DNA of 32,911 nucleotides, taken from positions 1 to 32,911 of the forward strand of contig CALCCE010000104.1 in the NCBI GenBank assembly GCA_937899835.1, in the 5' to 3' direction. Positions 8,107 through 15,591 of this stretch are shown piece after piece (the stretch's first letter is position 1; every line of letters starts with the position of its first letter). The translations under genes were made by a program, and so were the position numbers. The notes beneath the pieces were generated by a model. The model saw only the letters and a program-made list of their open reading frames with translations. It had not been told where the DNA came from and did not search any database. The stretch is from an uncultured Flavobacteriales bacterium. Lineage in GTDB: Bacteria > Bacteroidota > Bacteroidia > Flavobacteriales_G > Salibacteraceae.

Positions 8107-8545
8107 AACGGTAACCATCCAACGCACTTTTGACGCCCCTATCGCCCTGGTTTGGTCCGCTTGGACCCAACCCGAACACATTGCCAACTGGTGGTCGCCC
8201 AAGGGCATTACCACCCAAATTGTAGCCCATGACTTCAAAGTGGGCGGCCATTGGAAATTCGTGATGCCGATGCCCAACGGACAAGAATTTACTGCTGAAG
8301 GAGTGTATACAGAGATTGTAGAGCACGAAAAGATTGTTTCCAAGGCTGATTTTAAACCCATGACGGAAGGTGTTGAAATTCACGCCTTGTTTCAAGCAGA
8401 AGGTGCGCAAACCCACTTCACCTTTCAGGTGATGCACCCTACGGTGGAATACCGCATTCAACAAGAAAAAATGGGCATTCTAAACGGTTGGGGCTCGGTG
8501 TTCGATCGGTTGGACAACTTGTTACAGGAGGGGGTTTCTTCTTAA
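8090..8545 (+). CDS. AHSA1-type SRPBCC domain protein
   Basis: A 151-residue protein with the AHSA1 family phrase VTIQRTFDAPIALVWSAWTQPEHIANWWSPKGIT near the N-terminus and the closing GWGSVFDRLDNLL helix. These proteins form a hydrophobic ligand cavity; roles are mostly unproven. The start lies within the ArsR gene (17-base overlap), making an ArsR-SRPBCC pair that recurs in many bacteria. The pair should be transcribed from the promoter at 7721-7752. Confidence 0.92.
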   Translation: MNSNDKTVTIQRTFDAPIALVWSAWTQPEHIANWWSPKGITTQIVAHDFKVGGHWKFVMPMPNGQEFTAEGVYTEIVEHEKIVSKADFKPMTEGVEIHALFQAEGAQTHFTFQVMHPTVEYRIQQEKMGILNGWGSVFDRLDNLLQEGVSS

Positions 8546-8668
8546 TTACCCTGTCAATTTATGCGCATGGATCATTTCTTTATCCGCATATTTTTTTTCA
8601 AACAACAGCAGGCGACCACGCCTTCTTCTAACCCTTTACCGAAAACACCTGGACTTCAGGAGGGTTAT

Positions 8669-10165
8669 ATGGGTATGCCCTCCTTTTGCCATTTCAAACT
8701 ACTGGTTTTTCTTTTTGCATTCTCTTTGAGCACTATTGGCGTTGCCCAGGATTATGGTGATTATCCAGTCATCCCCAAAGAATTACTACTTAGAGACCTA
8801 CAACTCTTGCACCAGGGCCTCGACAAATTTCATTCGGGCATGTATTGGTACACATCCAAAGACAGTGTAGATCGAGCATTCGAGCGGGCCAGAGCCGCCA
8901 TCACTAAGGACATGAGCGTGCTTCAATTTCACAAAATTGTAGCTCCGCTGGTGGCGCTGTCGCGGGAAGATCACACTGATATTGCGCTGCCTAAGATCAC
9001 TCGAACAGCCATGAAAGCGCAGGCGAGTTTTCTCCCGTTGACGGTGGTATTTTTGGGGAAAGACGCCTACGTTACTCGAAACGGTTCTAACGATAACAAC
9101 GTTGAAATCGGTTCTAAAATATTGAGAATCAATGGCGAGCCGATGGACGCAATTGTAGAGAAACTGGGGACTTTATTTGCTTCCGACGGCTATGTGGAAT
9201 CTGTGAAAAGAAGTGATTTATCTGGTTTTTCCTTTGCCCGGAACTACTATTACCACTACGGCAATCTGGCCAACTATTGGGTAGAGTTTGAAGATACCAG
9301 TATCGTCTTGCTCAGCCTGCGCCTGAACCAAATCCAGGAAAACCTCAAAAGAAGGCGCAAAGGCTCGTCCATGACCAGCGATGACGAAGAAATGCTGGAG
9401 TTCAAAGTCCTCAACGACTCCACGGCTTATCTGGCAGTGCACAGTTTTGGCACTGCTGACATTCGCAGTGGTAAAACCCACAAACGGTTGGCCCCTTTTC
9501 TCAAGAAATCCTTTGCCACCATTGAGGCCAATGGCATTCAACATCTAATTTTAGACCTCAGCGAGAATGGTGGTGGAAAAGAGGGCAACGAAAACCTGGT
9601 ATTTTCTTACCTGGCGGACAACTACCAGAAGTACCTCAAAGTGAGGGCTAAAACTCAAAAGGCGGTGTTGGACAATGGCACCGACAAGCCCATCAAGTTG
9701 AAGACCTTCGGTTGGCTGGAACGTACGCTAGTCAACAAAAAGATGCCCGATGGCAGCTACGAACGAAAAGAAAGTCCTGGGCATGGCTTAAAAGCTTACA
9801 GAAAAGAGCCGAAATATAAATTTAAAGGCAAGCTGTATGTCTTGGTTAGCCCGATCACCTACTCAGGCGGCAGCGAACTGGCCAACATGTTGTATACCAG
9901 AGGGCGAGCTACTTTTATCGGACAAGAAACTGGTGGTGGCTATTATGGCAATACCAGTGGGTATAGTGCATCACTTACACTCCCCCATTCTAAAATAAAA
10001 ATCTATATTCCTGCGCTCCAATTTATGATGAATGTTAAAAAAGATATTCCTTTTGGACGAGGGGTTCTTCCACATCATCTGGTCATCCCCACTTTTGAAG
10101 CATACCAAAAAGGTGAACCAGCTGCATTGAACTTTGCGCTACGTCTGATTCAGGGAAAAGAATAA
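8669..10165 (+). CDS. Exported S41 (C-terminal processing) family peptidase
   Basis: About 498 residues. ATG 8669 is preceded by a clear ribosome site AGGAGGG (8658-8664), and the protein then starts with a signal peptide (FKLLVFLFAFSLSTIGVAQ). The frame is open back to 8561, but that extension is not signal-like. A PDZ-like segment (VEIGSKILRINGEPM) precedes the peptidase core. The core contains HLILDLSENGGG and VLVSPITYSGGSELANML, where the Ser of TYSGGSE sits at the usual S41 nucleophile position, followed by GQETGGG. Typical S41 enzymes cut exported proteins near the C-terminus or short peptides. It stands alone, 123 bases after the SRPBCC gene. Confidence 0.88.
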   Translation: MGMPSFCHFKLLVFLFAFSLSTIGVAQDYGDYPVIPKELLLRDLQLLHQGLDKFHSGMYWYTSKDSVDRAFERARAAITKDMSVLQFHKIVAPLVALSREDHTDIALPKITRTAMKAQASFLPLTVVFLGKDAYVTRNGSNDNNVEIGSKILRINGEPMDAIVEKLGTLFASDGYVESVKRSDLSGFSFARNYYYHYGNLANYWVEFEDTSIVLLSLRLNQIQENLKRRRKGSSMTSDDEEMLEFKVLNDSTAYLAVHSFGTADIRSGKTHKRLAPFLKKSFATIEANGIQHLILDLSENGGGKEGNENLVFSYLADNYQKYLKVRAKTQKAVLDNGTDKPIKLKTFGWLERTLVNKKMPDGSYERKESPGHGLKAYRKEPKYKFKGKLYVLVSPITYSGGSELANMLYTRGRATFIGQETGGGYYGNTSGYSASLTLPHSKIKIYIPALQFMMNVKKDIPFGRGVLPHHLVIPTFEAYQKGEPAALNFALRLIQGKE

Positions 10166-10279
10166 AAGCAGGATTTTTTCTTATTATCCGTTAGGAGAAA
10201 CCCTAATGTCGGTTTCCCTTGAACCCAACTACCCATAAATTATGGTACAAGGAATACTTTAAAGCCACTCAATTGGCCT

Positions 10280-10351
10280 TATGTGACTATGTGACTATGT
10301 GTCTTTGCGACTATGCGACTATGTGTCGATGTGCCTATGGGCCGATGTGGC
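10280..10351. repeat. Degenerate tandem octamer array, nine units
   Basis: Within the 331-base gap 10166-10496, nine consecutive octamers run in register: TATGTGAC, TATGTGAC, TATGTGTC, TTTGCGAC, TATGCGAC, TATGTGTC, GATGTGCC, TATGGGCC, GATGTGGC. The exact repeats lie at the left end and drift to the right. No spacer-repeat alternation is present, so it is not CRISPR. The rest of the gap shows no gene and no clear promoter for 10497. Confidence 0.75.
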
Positions 10352-10496
10352 TCGTATGTTCGAATTGGGATTAACTTCTCCCCTTTTGACCTAAATCAAC
10401 CAATCTTTGAACCAATCGGCCCAAGGAATGGGTGAACGGTAAATGACCTTTGTGGTATTGATCATCCATTCATAACAATCAAAATCATCAAAGACC

Positions 10497-10931
10497 ATGA
10501 AAAAAGGCATTCAAACCCGTCACCAAATCAACGCTCCAATAGAATCGGTATGGAGCCACATCGCCACCGGAGCCCAATGGGAAAACTGGTTGCCCATTCT
10601 ATCAGGATCCAAGGTTTCCGGCAATACCCGTACTTGTAACCTGTTTGGCCCCGACGGCCATGAAGATGTGTTGCAAGAATCTTTTCTGGCCTCCAACCTG
10701 GAGAAAACCTTTATCTACCAAATCAATCAACAGCAATCTTTCCCGGCGACCGATATTGTTGGCTATATGAAATTAGAGGGAGACGAAAAGGCCACTACGC
10801 TGCACTGGTCAGTAGAAATGTCGGTGAAGTCGGAGGAAGATTTTGCCAACATTCAAACGCAGATTTCATTCATCTACACGGAAGCTGCAAAGCAACTGGA
10901 AGCCTTGGCCGCCGATAAGTTGTTGGCCTAA
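10497..10931 (+). CDS. SRPBCC family protein
   Basis: A 144-residue cytoplasmic protein with the SRPBCC opening QTRHQINAPIESVWSHIATGAQWENWLP, and a terminal helix (FIYTEAAKQLEALAADKLLA) as the family expects. It is encoded 58 bases before the start of the ECF sigma gene. It may be co-transcribed with the sigma gene, although the latter also has its own promoter at 10938-10969. The ligand is unknown. No signal peptide. Confidence 0.87.
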   Translation: MKKGIQTRHQINAPIESVWSHIATGAQWENWLPILSGSKVSGNTRTCNLFGPDGHEDVLQESFLASNLEKTFIYQINQQQSFPATDIVGYMKLEGDEKATTLHWSVEMSVKSEEDFANIQTQISFIYTEAAKQLEALAADKLLA

Positions 10932-10937
10932 AAATTC

Positions 10938-10969
10938 TTTTGTAACACCTACCCAATCAGTGCATCCAA
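10938..10969 (+). promoter_or_regulatory. Predicted ECF sigma-dependent promoter before the sigma gene
   Basis: TTTTGTAACACC (10938-10949), then 10 bases, then GTGCATCCAA (10960-10969), followed by GCAAAACC. The identical two boxes with identical spacing recur at 11915-11946. Few other bases are shared, so the match looks functional. It starts 6 bases after the SRPBCC stop codon and 21 bases before ATG 10990, implying autoregulation of the sigma factor. Confidence 0.72.
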
Positions 10970-10989
10970 TAGGGCAAAACCTTCCTGAA

Positions 10990-11859
10990 ATGAACCCGCT
11001 GATTGATACGTATTCTGAAGCCGAAAACCGGGCCTTGGTGCAACGCAGCCTCAATGGCGATCGCAAAGCCCTGGATGCACTGATTCACCTCCACCAACCC
11101 TTTATTTACAATGTGGCCTGGAAAATGACCCACGACCCGAACGATGCCTTGGACCTCACCCAGGAAACCCTAATCAAGGTGATCACCAAGTTGGCGCAAT
11201 TTCAATTTAAGAGTTCGTTTCGCACCTGGCTCTACCGCATTGTGTTCAACGAATTTTTACAAACCAAGCGCAGAAAGGGGGAACAGCGCTTTCAATCTTT
11301 TGAAGACTACGGCCACCAATTGGATCAAATTCCCAACAGTGCAGTGACTCAGGAAGAGGCCATGATACAGCGCGAATTTTCTCGCGAAATGCAGATCAGT
11401 TGTATGTCGGGTATGCTCATGTGCCTGGACCGGGAACAGCGCCTCCTCTACATTTTGGGCGATACATTTGGGGTAGACCACAACCTGGGGGCCGAGATTT
11501 TTGGCATCTCCAAACAGAATTTTAGGGTAAAGCTGCACCGGGCACGCAAAGAGCTCTACAACTTTATGAACAAGAAATGTGGCTTGGTAAACCGCAACAA
11601 TCCGTGCCGATGCCCTAAAAAGACGAAAACCTTGTTTGAAAATGGTTTTTTAACCGCAGACAAAAAGAGTTTTAATGTTGGCTTTCGAAGCAAAATACAG
11701 GATTACGTGGTGCAACACTACCAAAAGGCTGCCACTACTGTTGAAGAGAAATACACCGAACTCTATCGGGAACACCCGGCCAAAGACAATTTTTCCAAAG
11801 ATACCTTGGTGAAGGAATTGCTCAACGATGAAGCGCTGATACAGCTTTTTACCCCTTAA
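10990..11859 (+). CDS. ECF-type RNA polymerase sigma factor with C-terminal Cys-rich extension
   Basis: 289 residues from ATG 10990. Region 2 is clear (LIHLHQPFIYNVAWKMTHD, LDLTQETLIKV, FRTWLYRIVFNEF) and region 4 follows (MCLDREQRLLYILGD, GISKQNFRVKLHRARKELY). Beyond region 4 is an unusual ~95-residue tail starting with CGLV...NPCRCPKK, a Cys-rich patch that could bind metal, as in some ECF groups common in Bacteroidota. The frame is open upstream to 10843, but that part overlaps the SRPBCC gene in another frame. No anti-sigma gene is adjacent. The matching promoters at 10938 and 11915 predict that it controls itself and the 11975-12872 operon. Confidence 0.92.
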   Translation: MNPLIDTYSEAENRALVQRSLNGDRKALDALIHLHQPFIYNVAWKMTHDPNDALDLTQETLIKVITKLAQFQFKSSFRTWLYRIVFNEFLQTKRRKGEQRFQSFEDYGHQLDQIPNSAVTQEEAMIQREFSREMQISCMSGMLMCLDREQRLLYILGDTFGVDHNLGAEIFGISKQNFRVKLHRARKELYNFMNKKCGLVNRNNPCRCPKKTKTLFENGFLTADKKSFNVGFRSKIQDYVVQHYQKAATTVEEKYTELYREHPAKDNFSKDTLVKELLNDEALIQLFTP

Positions 11860-11884
11860 ACTTTTTCACTTCCCGGCACTGTTG

Positions 11885-11918
11885 AAAGCCGCAGCCCAAA
11901 AAGGTTGCGGCTTTTTTT
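11885..11918 (+). terminator. Rho-independent terminator after the sigma gene
   Basis: Arms AAAGCCGCA (11885-11893) and TGCGGCTTT (11906-11914) form a perfect 9-base stem with a 12-base loop, followed by a T-run to 11918. The end of the T-run is also the start of the -35 box of the next promoter. Confidence 0.85.
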
Positions 11919-11946
11919 GTAACACCGCTAAAAGTGGTGCATCCAA
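11915..11946 (+). promoter_or_regulatory. Predicted ECF sigma-dependent promoter before the SnoaL-like gene
   Basis: TTTTGTAACACC (11915-11926), 10 bases, GTGCATCCAA (11937-11946), then GCAAAACC: the same boxes and spacing as at 10938-10969. It lies 28 bases before ATG 11975 and, being behind a terminator, should start an independent operon. Confidence 0.75.
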
Positions 11947-11974
11947 CCTGCAAAACCAATAACAATTCAATCGC

Positions 11975-12331
11975 ATGACAACGCAACAAATTGCAGAAAA
12001 CGTAAGCGAGCTGCTTCGTCAGGGAAACTTCGAAGCGGTATACGACAATTATTTCGAGGCACAACAAGTGCAGCACATCGAACCACAGTCGCCCTTTTTT
12101 CCTAACCTAACCGGGGTGGACAGCATCAAAGCGAAAGACGCTCAAATGCAGGCCAATATCGCATCAGTAGAAAGCCTGGAGGTGGGTACTCCCATCATAG
12201 CCAAATCTCATTTTGCGCTGCCCTACAAAGTCAAGATTCAAATGAAAGATGGACAGGTCATGGCACTGGACGAAATCATTGTGTACGAAATAAAAGATGG
12301 AAAAATCATCCTCGAACAATTTTTTTATTGA
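11975..12331 (+). CDS. SnoaL-like (NTF2 fold) protein
   Basis: A 118-residue protein with the NTF2-like pattern: an N-terminal helix (IAENVSELLRQGNFEAVYDNYFEA), QHIEP, and a last strand pair ending VYEIKDGKIILEQFFY. Such proteins are small cone-shaped folds that bind or turn over small molecules; no catalytic residue can be assigned here. It is the first gene after the second ECF promoter and is followed after 22 bases by an exported SRPBCC protein gene, so both probably form the sigma factor's target operon. Confidence 0.82.
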   Translation: MTTQQIAENVSELLRQGNFEAVYDNYFEAQQVQHIEPQSPFFPNLTGVDSIKAKDAQMQANIASVESLEVGTPIIAKSHFALPYKVKIQMKDGQVMALDEIIVYEIKDGKIILEQFFY

Positions 12332-12353
12332 ACCGCTCAGAAAAAGAATAACC

Positions 12354-12872
12354 ATGAATATCAGAAGCATCATAATCGCAACTACACTGTTGGTATGGGG
12401 CTACAGTTGTAGCACCGAAAAAGCCATGGCACAAACCACGGCCGATGCCGTGATCACCACCTCGGCCATTGCCGATATTTCGGCCGATGAGGTATGGGCA
12501 CAAATCCGCAAATTGGACAACATTCCTGAACTGTCTTCGGCAGTAGGCTCGCTCACCTGGACGGGCCCCAAAGGTGTTGGAGGACAACGAAAATGTGTGA
12601 CGCCGGACAAATCGGGGTTCTTTATTGAAAAGATCAGAGAATTCAATGACCAGGAGCGCACTTACGAATGGCAAGTGGTAGAAGGAGTGCCCGCCAGCAA
12701 TGTGATCAACCGTTTTCGGGTGGTCGATCTGGGATACAACCGCTGTATGGTGGTGTTTACCTCCCGGTTTCAATTCATTGAAAACCCAAATATGACAGAA
12801 GAGCAATTCAAAGCCTTTTTGCAATCGGCTTCGTATGAAATGGCCACCAACGCCATTGCCTTAGCGCAATAG
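12354..12872 (+). CDS. Exported SRPBCC family protein
   Basis: 172 residues from ATG 12354 (the open frame begins at 12297, inside the SnoaL gene). MNIRSIIIATTLLVWGYSC is a signal, probably of lipoprotein type with Cys19 (YSC), with AMAQ as an alternative cleavage point. The mature part has SRPBCC features: ITTSAIADISADEVWAQIRKLDNIPE, then TWTGPKGVGGQRKC, as seen in polyketide-cyclase/dehydrase-like members. It follows the SnoaL-like gene by 22 bases and ends at a strong terminator, so the two-gene unit is closed. Being exported, it would bind its ligand outside the cytoplasm, unlike the 10497 paralogue. Confidence 0.85.
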   Translation: MNIRSIIIATTLLVWGYSCSTEKAMAQTTADAVITTSAIADISADEVWAQIRKLDNIPELSSAVGSLTWTGPKGVGGQRKCVTPDKSGFFIEKIREFNDQERTYEWQVVEGVPASNVINRFRVVDLGYNRCMVVFTSRFQFIENPNMTEEQFKAFLQSASYEMATNAIALAQ

Positions 12873-12893
12873 AAATTACGTTTTTAGGGCATT

Positions 12894-12936
12894 CACCAAA
12901 GCAGCGTCCTGTTTCGGAAAGCTGCTTTGGTGTTTT
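12894..12936 (+). terminator. Rho-independent terminator after the exported SRPBCC gene
   Basis: Perfect 12-base stem CACCAAAGCAGC (12894-12905) / GCTGCTTTGGTG (12921-12932), 15-base loop, then TTTT on the plus strand. The minus strand lacks a T-run, so it does not obviously serve the convergent peptidase gene. Confidence 0.87.
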
Positions 12937-12983
12937 AAATCTATTGATAAAATATAAGGTTCACCCTACCCATTCCAACCCAC

Positions 12984-14990
12984 TTAGCGCACTTCGTTTT
13001 CTTTCAAAAGCGGTTTGTTGAGCAAGGCTTCTTTTTGCACCAAAGCCTGTCCCAAATAAGTTTCAATCTTGTCGATGCAGTGCTCACGGGATTTTAGTTT
13101 TTGCTCTTTGGTATAGTAAATCACCACACTTCGACCCACCGAACACTCGCGGTAGCCGTAAACGTAAGTCTCCAACATACGGGTATTGGGTGCCGGGCCA
13201 AACACTTCACCGTAGGAAAGCGATTGCGCTTCTTCTACAGCAGACGCCGAATTCTCCTTCTTGCGGTATTCGGCATAAATGCATTGCACCACCTCAATTT
13301 CACTTACTCCATAGCGTTTCATCATTTCCCAATAAACCGGGTCTACCTCGCTCAGTTGCACCCGCTTACCATCAAACGACAGGTAGGCCGATAGAATGCG
13401 GTACATCTCCAAAAACTTCTGATAATCCGCCAATAAGGTGTCTTTGGCCAAGGGTAGAAACAACACCGTTCTGTTGGAATAGCGATCGCTGAGGCGGTTC
13501 AACAAGGTATCCATCGATTCGGCATCTTTCGAATTATCGATGGCCAGGTGAATGTCGTCTTGCCCCTGGTTGATCACCACTTCAAAATCATCAATCAGCA
13601 AGAGTTTGTTCACTGGTAAAGCTTTGTACATCGTGCCTTTGAGCAAGGCCTGAGCATACTCCCGGTGCAATGCTTTGGGCTGCCCCAGGTATTGCTTCAA
13701 GTATTTTTTGCGCAATGCCGGGTCTTTGTCAATACTTATGGCATTGGAAAGCATACATTCGGTGCAATTCATTTTTTCGGCTACCCGGGAAAAGAAAATA
13801 AATGCCTCTTCGTTGGTTTTAAAAAAGGGATCACCTTCCCAATAAAAGCGTCCTGGCATCTGGCGCATCTCCGAAACCGACAAAGCCAGCAATTCAGGGT
13901 CGAAGCGTGCAAAAAACGAATCCTCTAAAGGTTGATTTTCGAACCCTCCGGCGGTTTTCCCACGGTTGTAACCCGAGGTGAAAAAATTCACTTTCCACCA
14001 CTTCGGCTTGAAATAAGCCAACCGCCGAATACTTTCCATGAGGTAATACACGTAAGCCTCATTGTCGGGGTCCAGCAAATGAAATCGAAAAGCTGCTTCG
14101 GTACATTCGTGGTAACTAATGTTGGTCATCTGCGCTTCGAGCGCAGCAACCCGCGCCTGCTTCTGCAACTCCAAAAAGGTAGTTTCACTTTGGATAAAAG
14201 CTTGCCCCTGATGTTCAGGATACCGTTCCATGAAGCGGGAAATTGCCTTTAGCCGGTCGTTGCCCAAGGGGTGGGTGCGGTGGGCTTTGTTTCGGTAATA
14301 AATCATCAACGGGGAACGGTACCGCCGATTTCTTCGTTTTTGCTCCCGCATGAGCAGGCGCTGAAGGCTGATGGCTCCTTTAATATCGTACCCGGCATCT
14401 TTCATCCAAACCAAGGCCAAAGAATCCGCTTCCACCTCTTTGTTGATGCTAAAAGCCGAACGGTCTTTGGCACGCCCTTCCATAAAATCAAACAAGCCGT
14501 AGGAGTTTTCATGGTAGAAATTTTCCTCACGCGCAATCCAGTGACTCAGGACATGCTGTTTGTAATAATGCGCAATTTCGTGGGCAATTACCGAGGCGAG
14601 TGCCGCTTCGTTTTCCACCCGGGCAATCAAACCAATATTGATGAAAAAGTCGCCCGAAGCCATCATGGAGGCATTGATGTTGGCATCTCGGCGAATGTGC
14701 GCAGTATCCGGGCGTTCCAGTTTGATGACTTCTGGGGAAACTTTGGCTACGATGGCATTCACATATTCTTCCATCGCCTTCCAGCCGGGATAGGTAGAAC
14801 CATTGCCCAGGTTTTGCGATACGAAATAAGCATTGTAGTGGGAATAATAGGTGACCACCCGAGGGTACTTCTTCTTCAAATCGGCCGGCGATTCGGTTTG
14901 CAGCCGCTGGTAGAGTTGGGAATAATCCTGCTGGTAGGATTCGGGCAATTCTTGTGGAAAATCAAATGGGCAATAGGCCTGTGCAAACAA
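12984..14990 (-). CDS. M48-type zinc metallopeptidase; signal peptide interrupted by a TAA
   Basis: 668 residues from TTG 14990. The zinc site HEIAH (His137, Glu138, His141, within VIAHEIAHYYKQH) and the third ligand Glu185 (EVEAD) identify family M48. THPLGNDRL follows, as in M48 proteins. Residues beyond about 300 form a long C-terminal domain not recognised. The natural start is probably ATG 15050: a signal peptide (MRVFMYGLLMALFTC) runs in the same frame but hits TAA at 15005-15003, then continues IANTLFAQ into the called protein. A single T-to-A change (TTA to TAA) would explain it. Without the signal the enzyme would stay in the cytoplasm, so the gene may be non-functional as it stands. 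Confidence 0.85.
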   Translation of the reverse strand: MFAQAYCPFDFPQELPESYQQDYSQLYQRLQTESPADLKKKYPRVVTYYSHYNAYFVSQNLGNGSTYPGWKAMEEYVNAIVAKVSPEVIKLERPDTAHIRRDANINASMMASGDFFINIGLIARVENEAALASVIAHEIAHYYKQHVLSHWIAREENFYHENSYGLFDFMEGRAKDRSAFSINKEVEADSLALVWMKDAGYDIKGAISLQRLLMREQKRRNRRYRSPLMIYYRNKAHRTHPLGNDRLKAISRFMERYPEHQGQAFIQSETTFLELQKQARVAALEAQMTNISYHECTEAAFRFHLLDPDNEAYVYYLMESIRRLAYFKPKWWKVNFFTSGYNRGKTAGGFENQPLEDSFFARFDPELLALSVSEMRQMPGRFYWEGDPFFKTNEEAFIFFSRVAEKMNCTECMLSNAISIDKDPALRKKYLKQYLGQPKALHREYAQALLKGTMYKALPVNKLLLIDDFEVVINQGQDDIHLAIDNSKDAESMDTLLNRLSDRYSNRTVLFLPLAKDTLLADYQKFLEMYRILSAYLSFDGKRVQLSEVDPVYWEMMKRYGVSEIEVVQCIYAEYRKKENSASAVEEAQSLSYGEVFGPAPNTRMLETYVYGYRECSVGRSVVIYYTKEQKLKSREHCIDKIETYLGQALVQKEALLNKPLLKENEVR

Positions 14991-15050
14991 GGTGTTGGCT
15001 ATTTAGCAGGTGAACAAGGCCATTAAAAGACCATACATGAACACTCTCAT

Positions 15051-15591
15051 GGAATGATGGGGAGATTTGGGGTTAGCAATAAGTCACTTAATACTATGGG
15101 GTTAGTATTACTTCAAATATAAATACTATTTGGAGAAAGCCTATTAAGCCTGCCACTTCAGGGTCGAAAACAGGTAACACCCACAATACAGTTCTGTGTT
15201 AGAAAATCCTGAAGAATCCAAGCTTGGAGCGATTCTGTTGAAAAGCTGTTGAAAATTGCCCGGGCAGTTGTACTTGGTTTGATGCCCGATGCGTTAATTT
15301 AGTGGTAAGTCAAAATGGCTTAACACCAGGTGATGAACTGCATAATTTAGTTGTAGAGAAACTTTGGTGCAGTGATAACCAATACGAAAGGAGGGTGGTG
15401 TAATGTCATATCCCCTAAGATCTTTATCAAGTAATGCCGCAGTTGAACCCCAAATCGTTTTGGATATCTGACTGCTCACCAACCTTTGGTGAAACGGGCC
15501 CGGGCAACCGGACTTGATAAAAATTCCAAAGGATATAAATATCTATTCAAGATCCGGCCGAGGCCGGATCTTGTTTTTTAAAGGTATTTGA
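15051..15591 (+). other. Gene-free stretch; possible structured transcript
   Basis: No protein gene is convincing in these 541 bases. The plus strand from about 15250 to 15579 has several local hairpins (CGGGCA...TGCCCG near 15262-15290; a bulged stem around 15305-15327; CACCAA...TTGGTG at 15477-15491) and the sequence GCCCGGGC twice (15259-15266, 15497-15504). It ends in the strong terminator at 15548-15579. A ribosome site AAGGAGG (15388-15394) precedes a 22-codon frame at ATG 15403. This could be a small RNA or leader, or a relic of a larger element; no RNA family was recognised. Confidence 0.35.
15548..15579 (+). terminator. Strong terminator-like hairpin, plus strand
   Basis: CAAGATCCGGCC (15548-15559) and GGCCGGATCTTG (15562-15573) pair over 12 bases, followed by TTTTTT. 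The T-run is only on the plus strand although no gene is recognised upstream in that direction; the convergent gene on the minus strand ends at 15592. Confidence 0.8.

Noticed and set aside
8561-8668. N-terminal extension of the S41 peptidase to 8561
   Set aside because: A good ribosome site and signal peptide place the start at 8669; the extension would bury the signal peptide.
10280-10351. Octamer array as a CRISPR
   Set aside because: Units are 8 bases, contiguous and without unique spacers; no cas genes are present.
10843-10989. N-terminal extension of the sigma factor to 10843
   Set aside because: It overlaps the SRPBCC gene in another frame, has no sigma-like residues, and the ECF promoter at 10938-10969 lies inside it.
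2885-15005. Reassigned stop codon as the reason for three in-frame stops
   Set aside because: The interruptions are TAA twice and TAG once, while the same codons end many intact genes here; single mutations or errors explain them better.
14271-15026. 251-codon open frame on the plus strand opposite the M48 peptidase
   Set aside because: The minus strand has the HEIAH zinc site and continuous family features; the plus frame is a shadow with odd composition.
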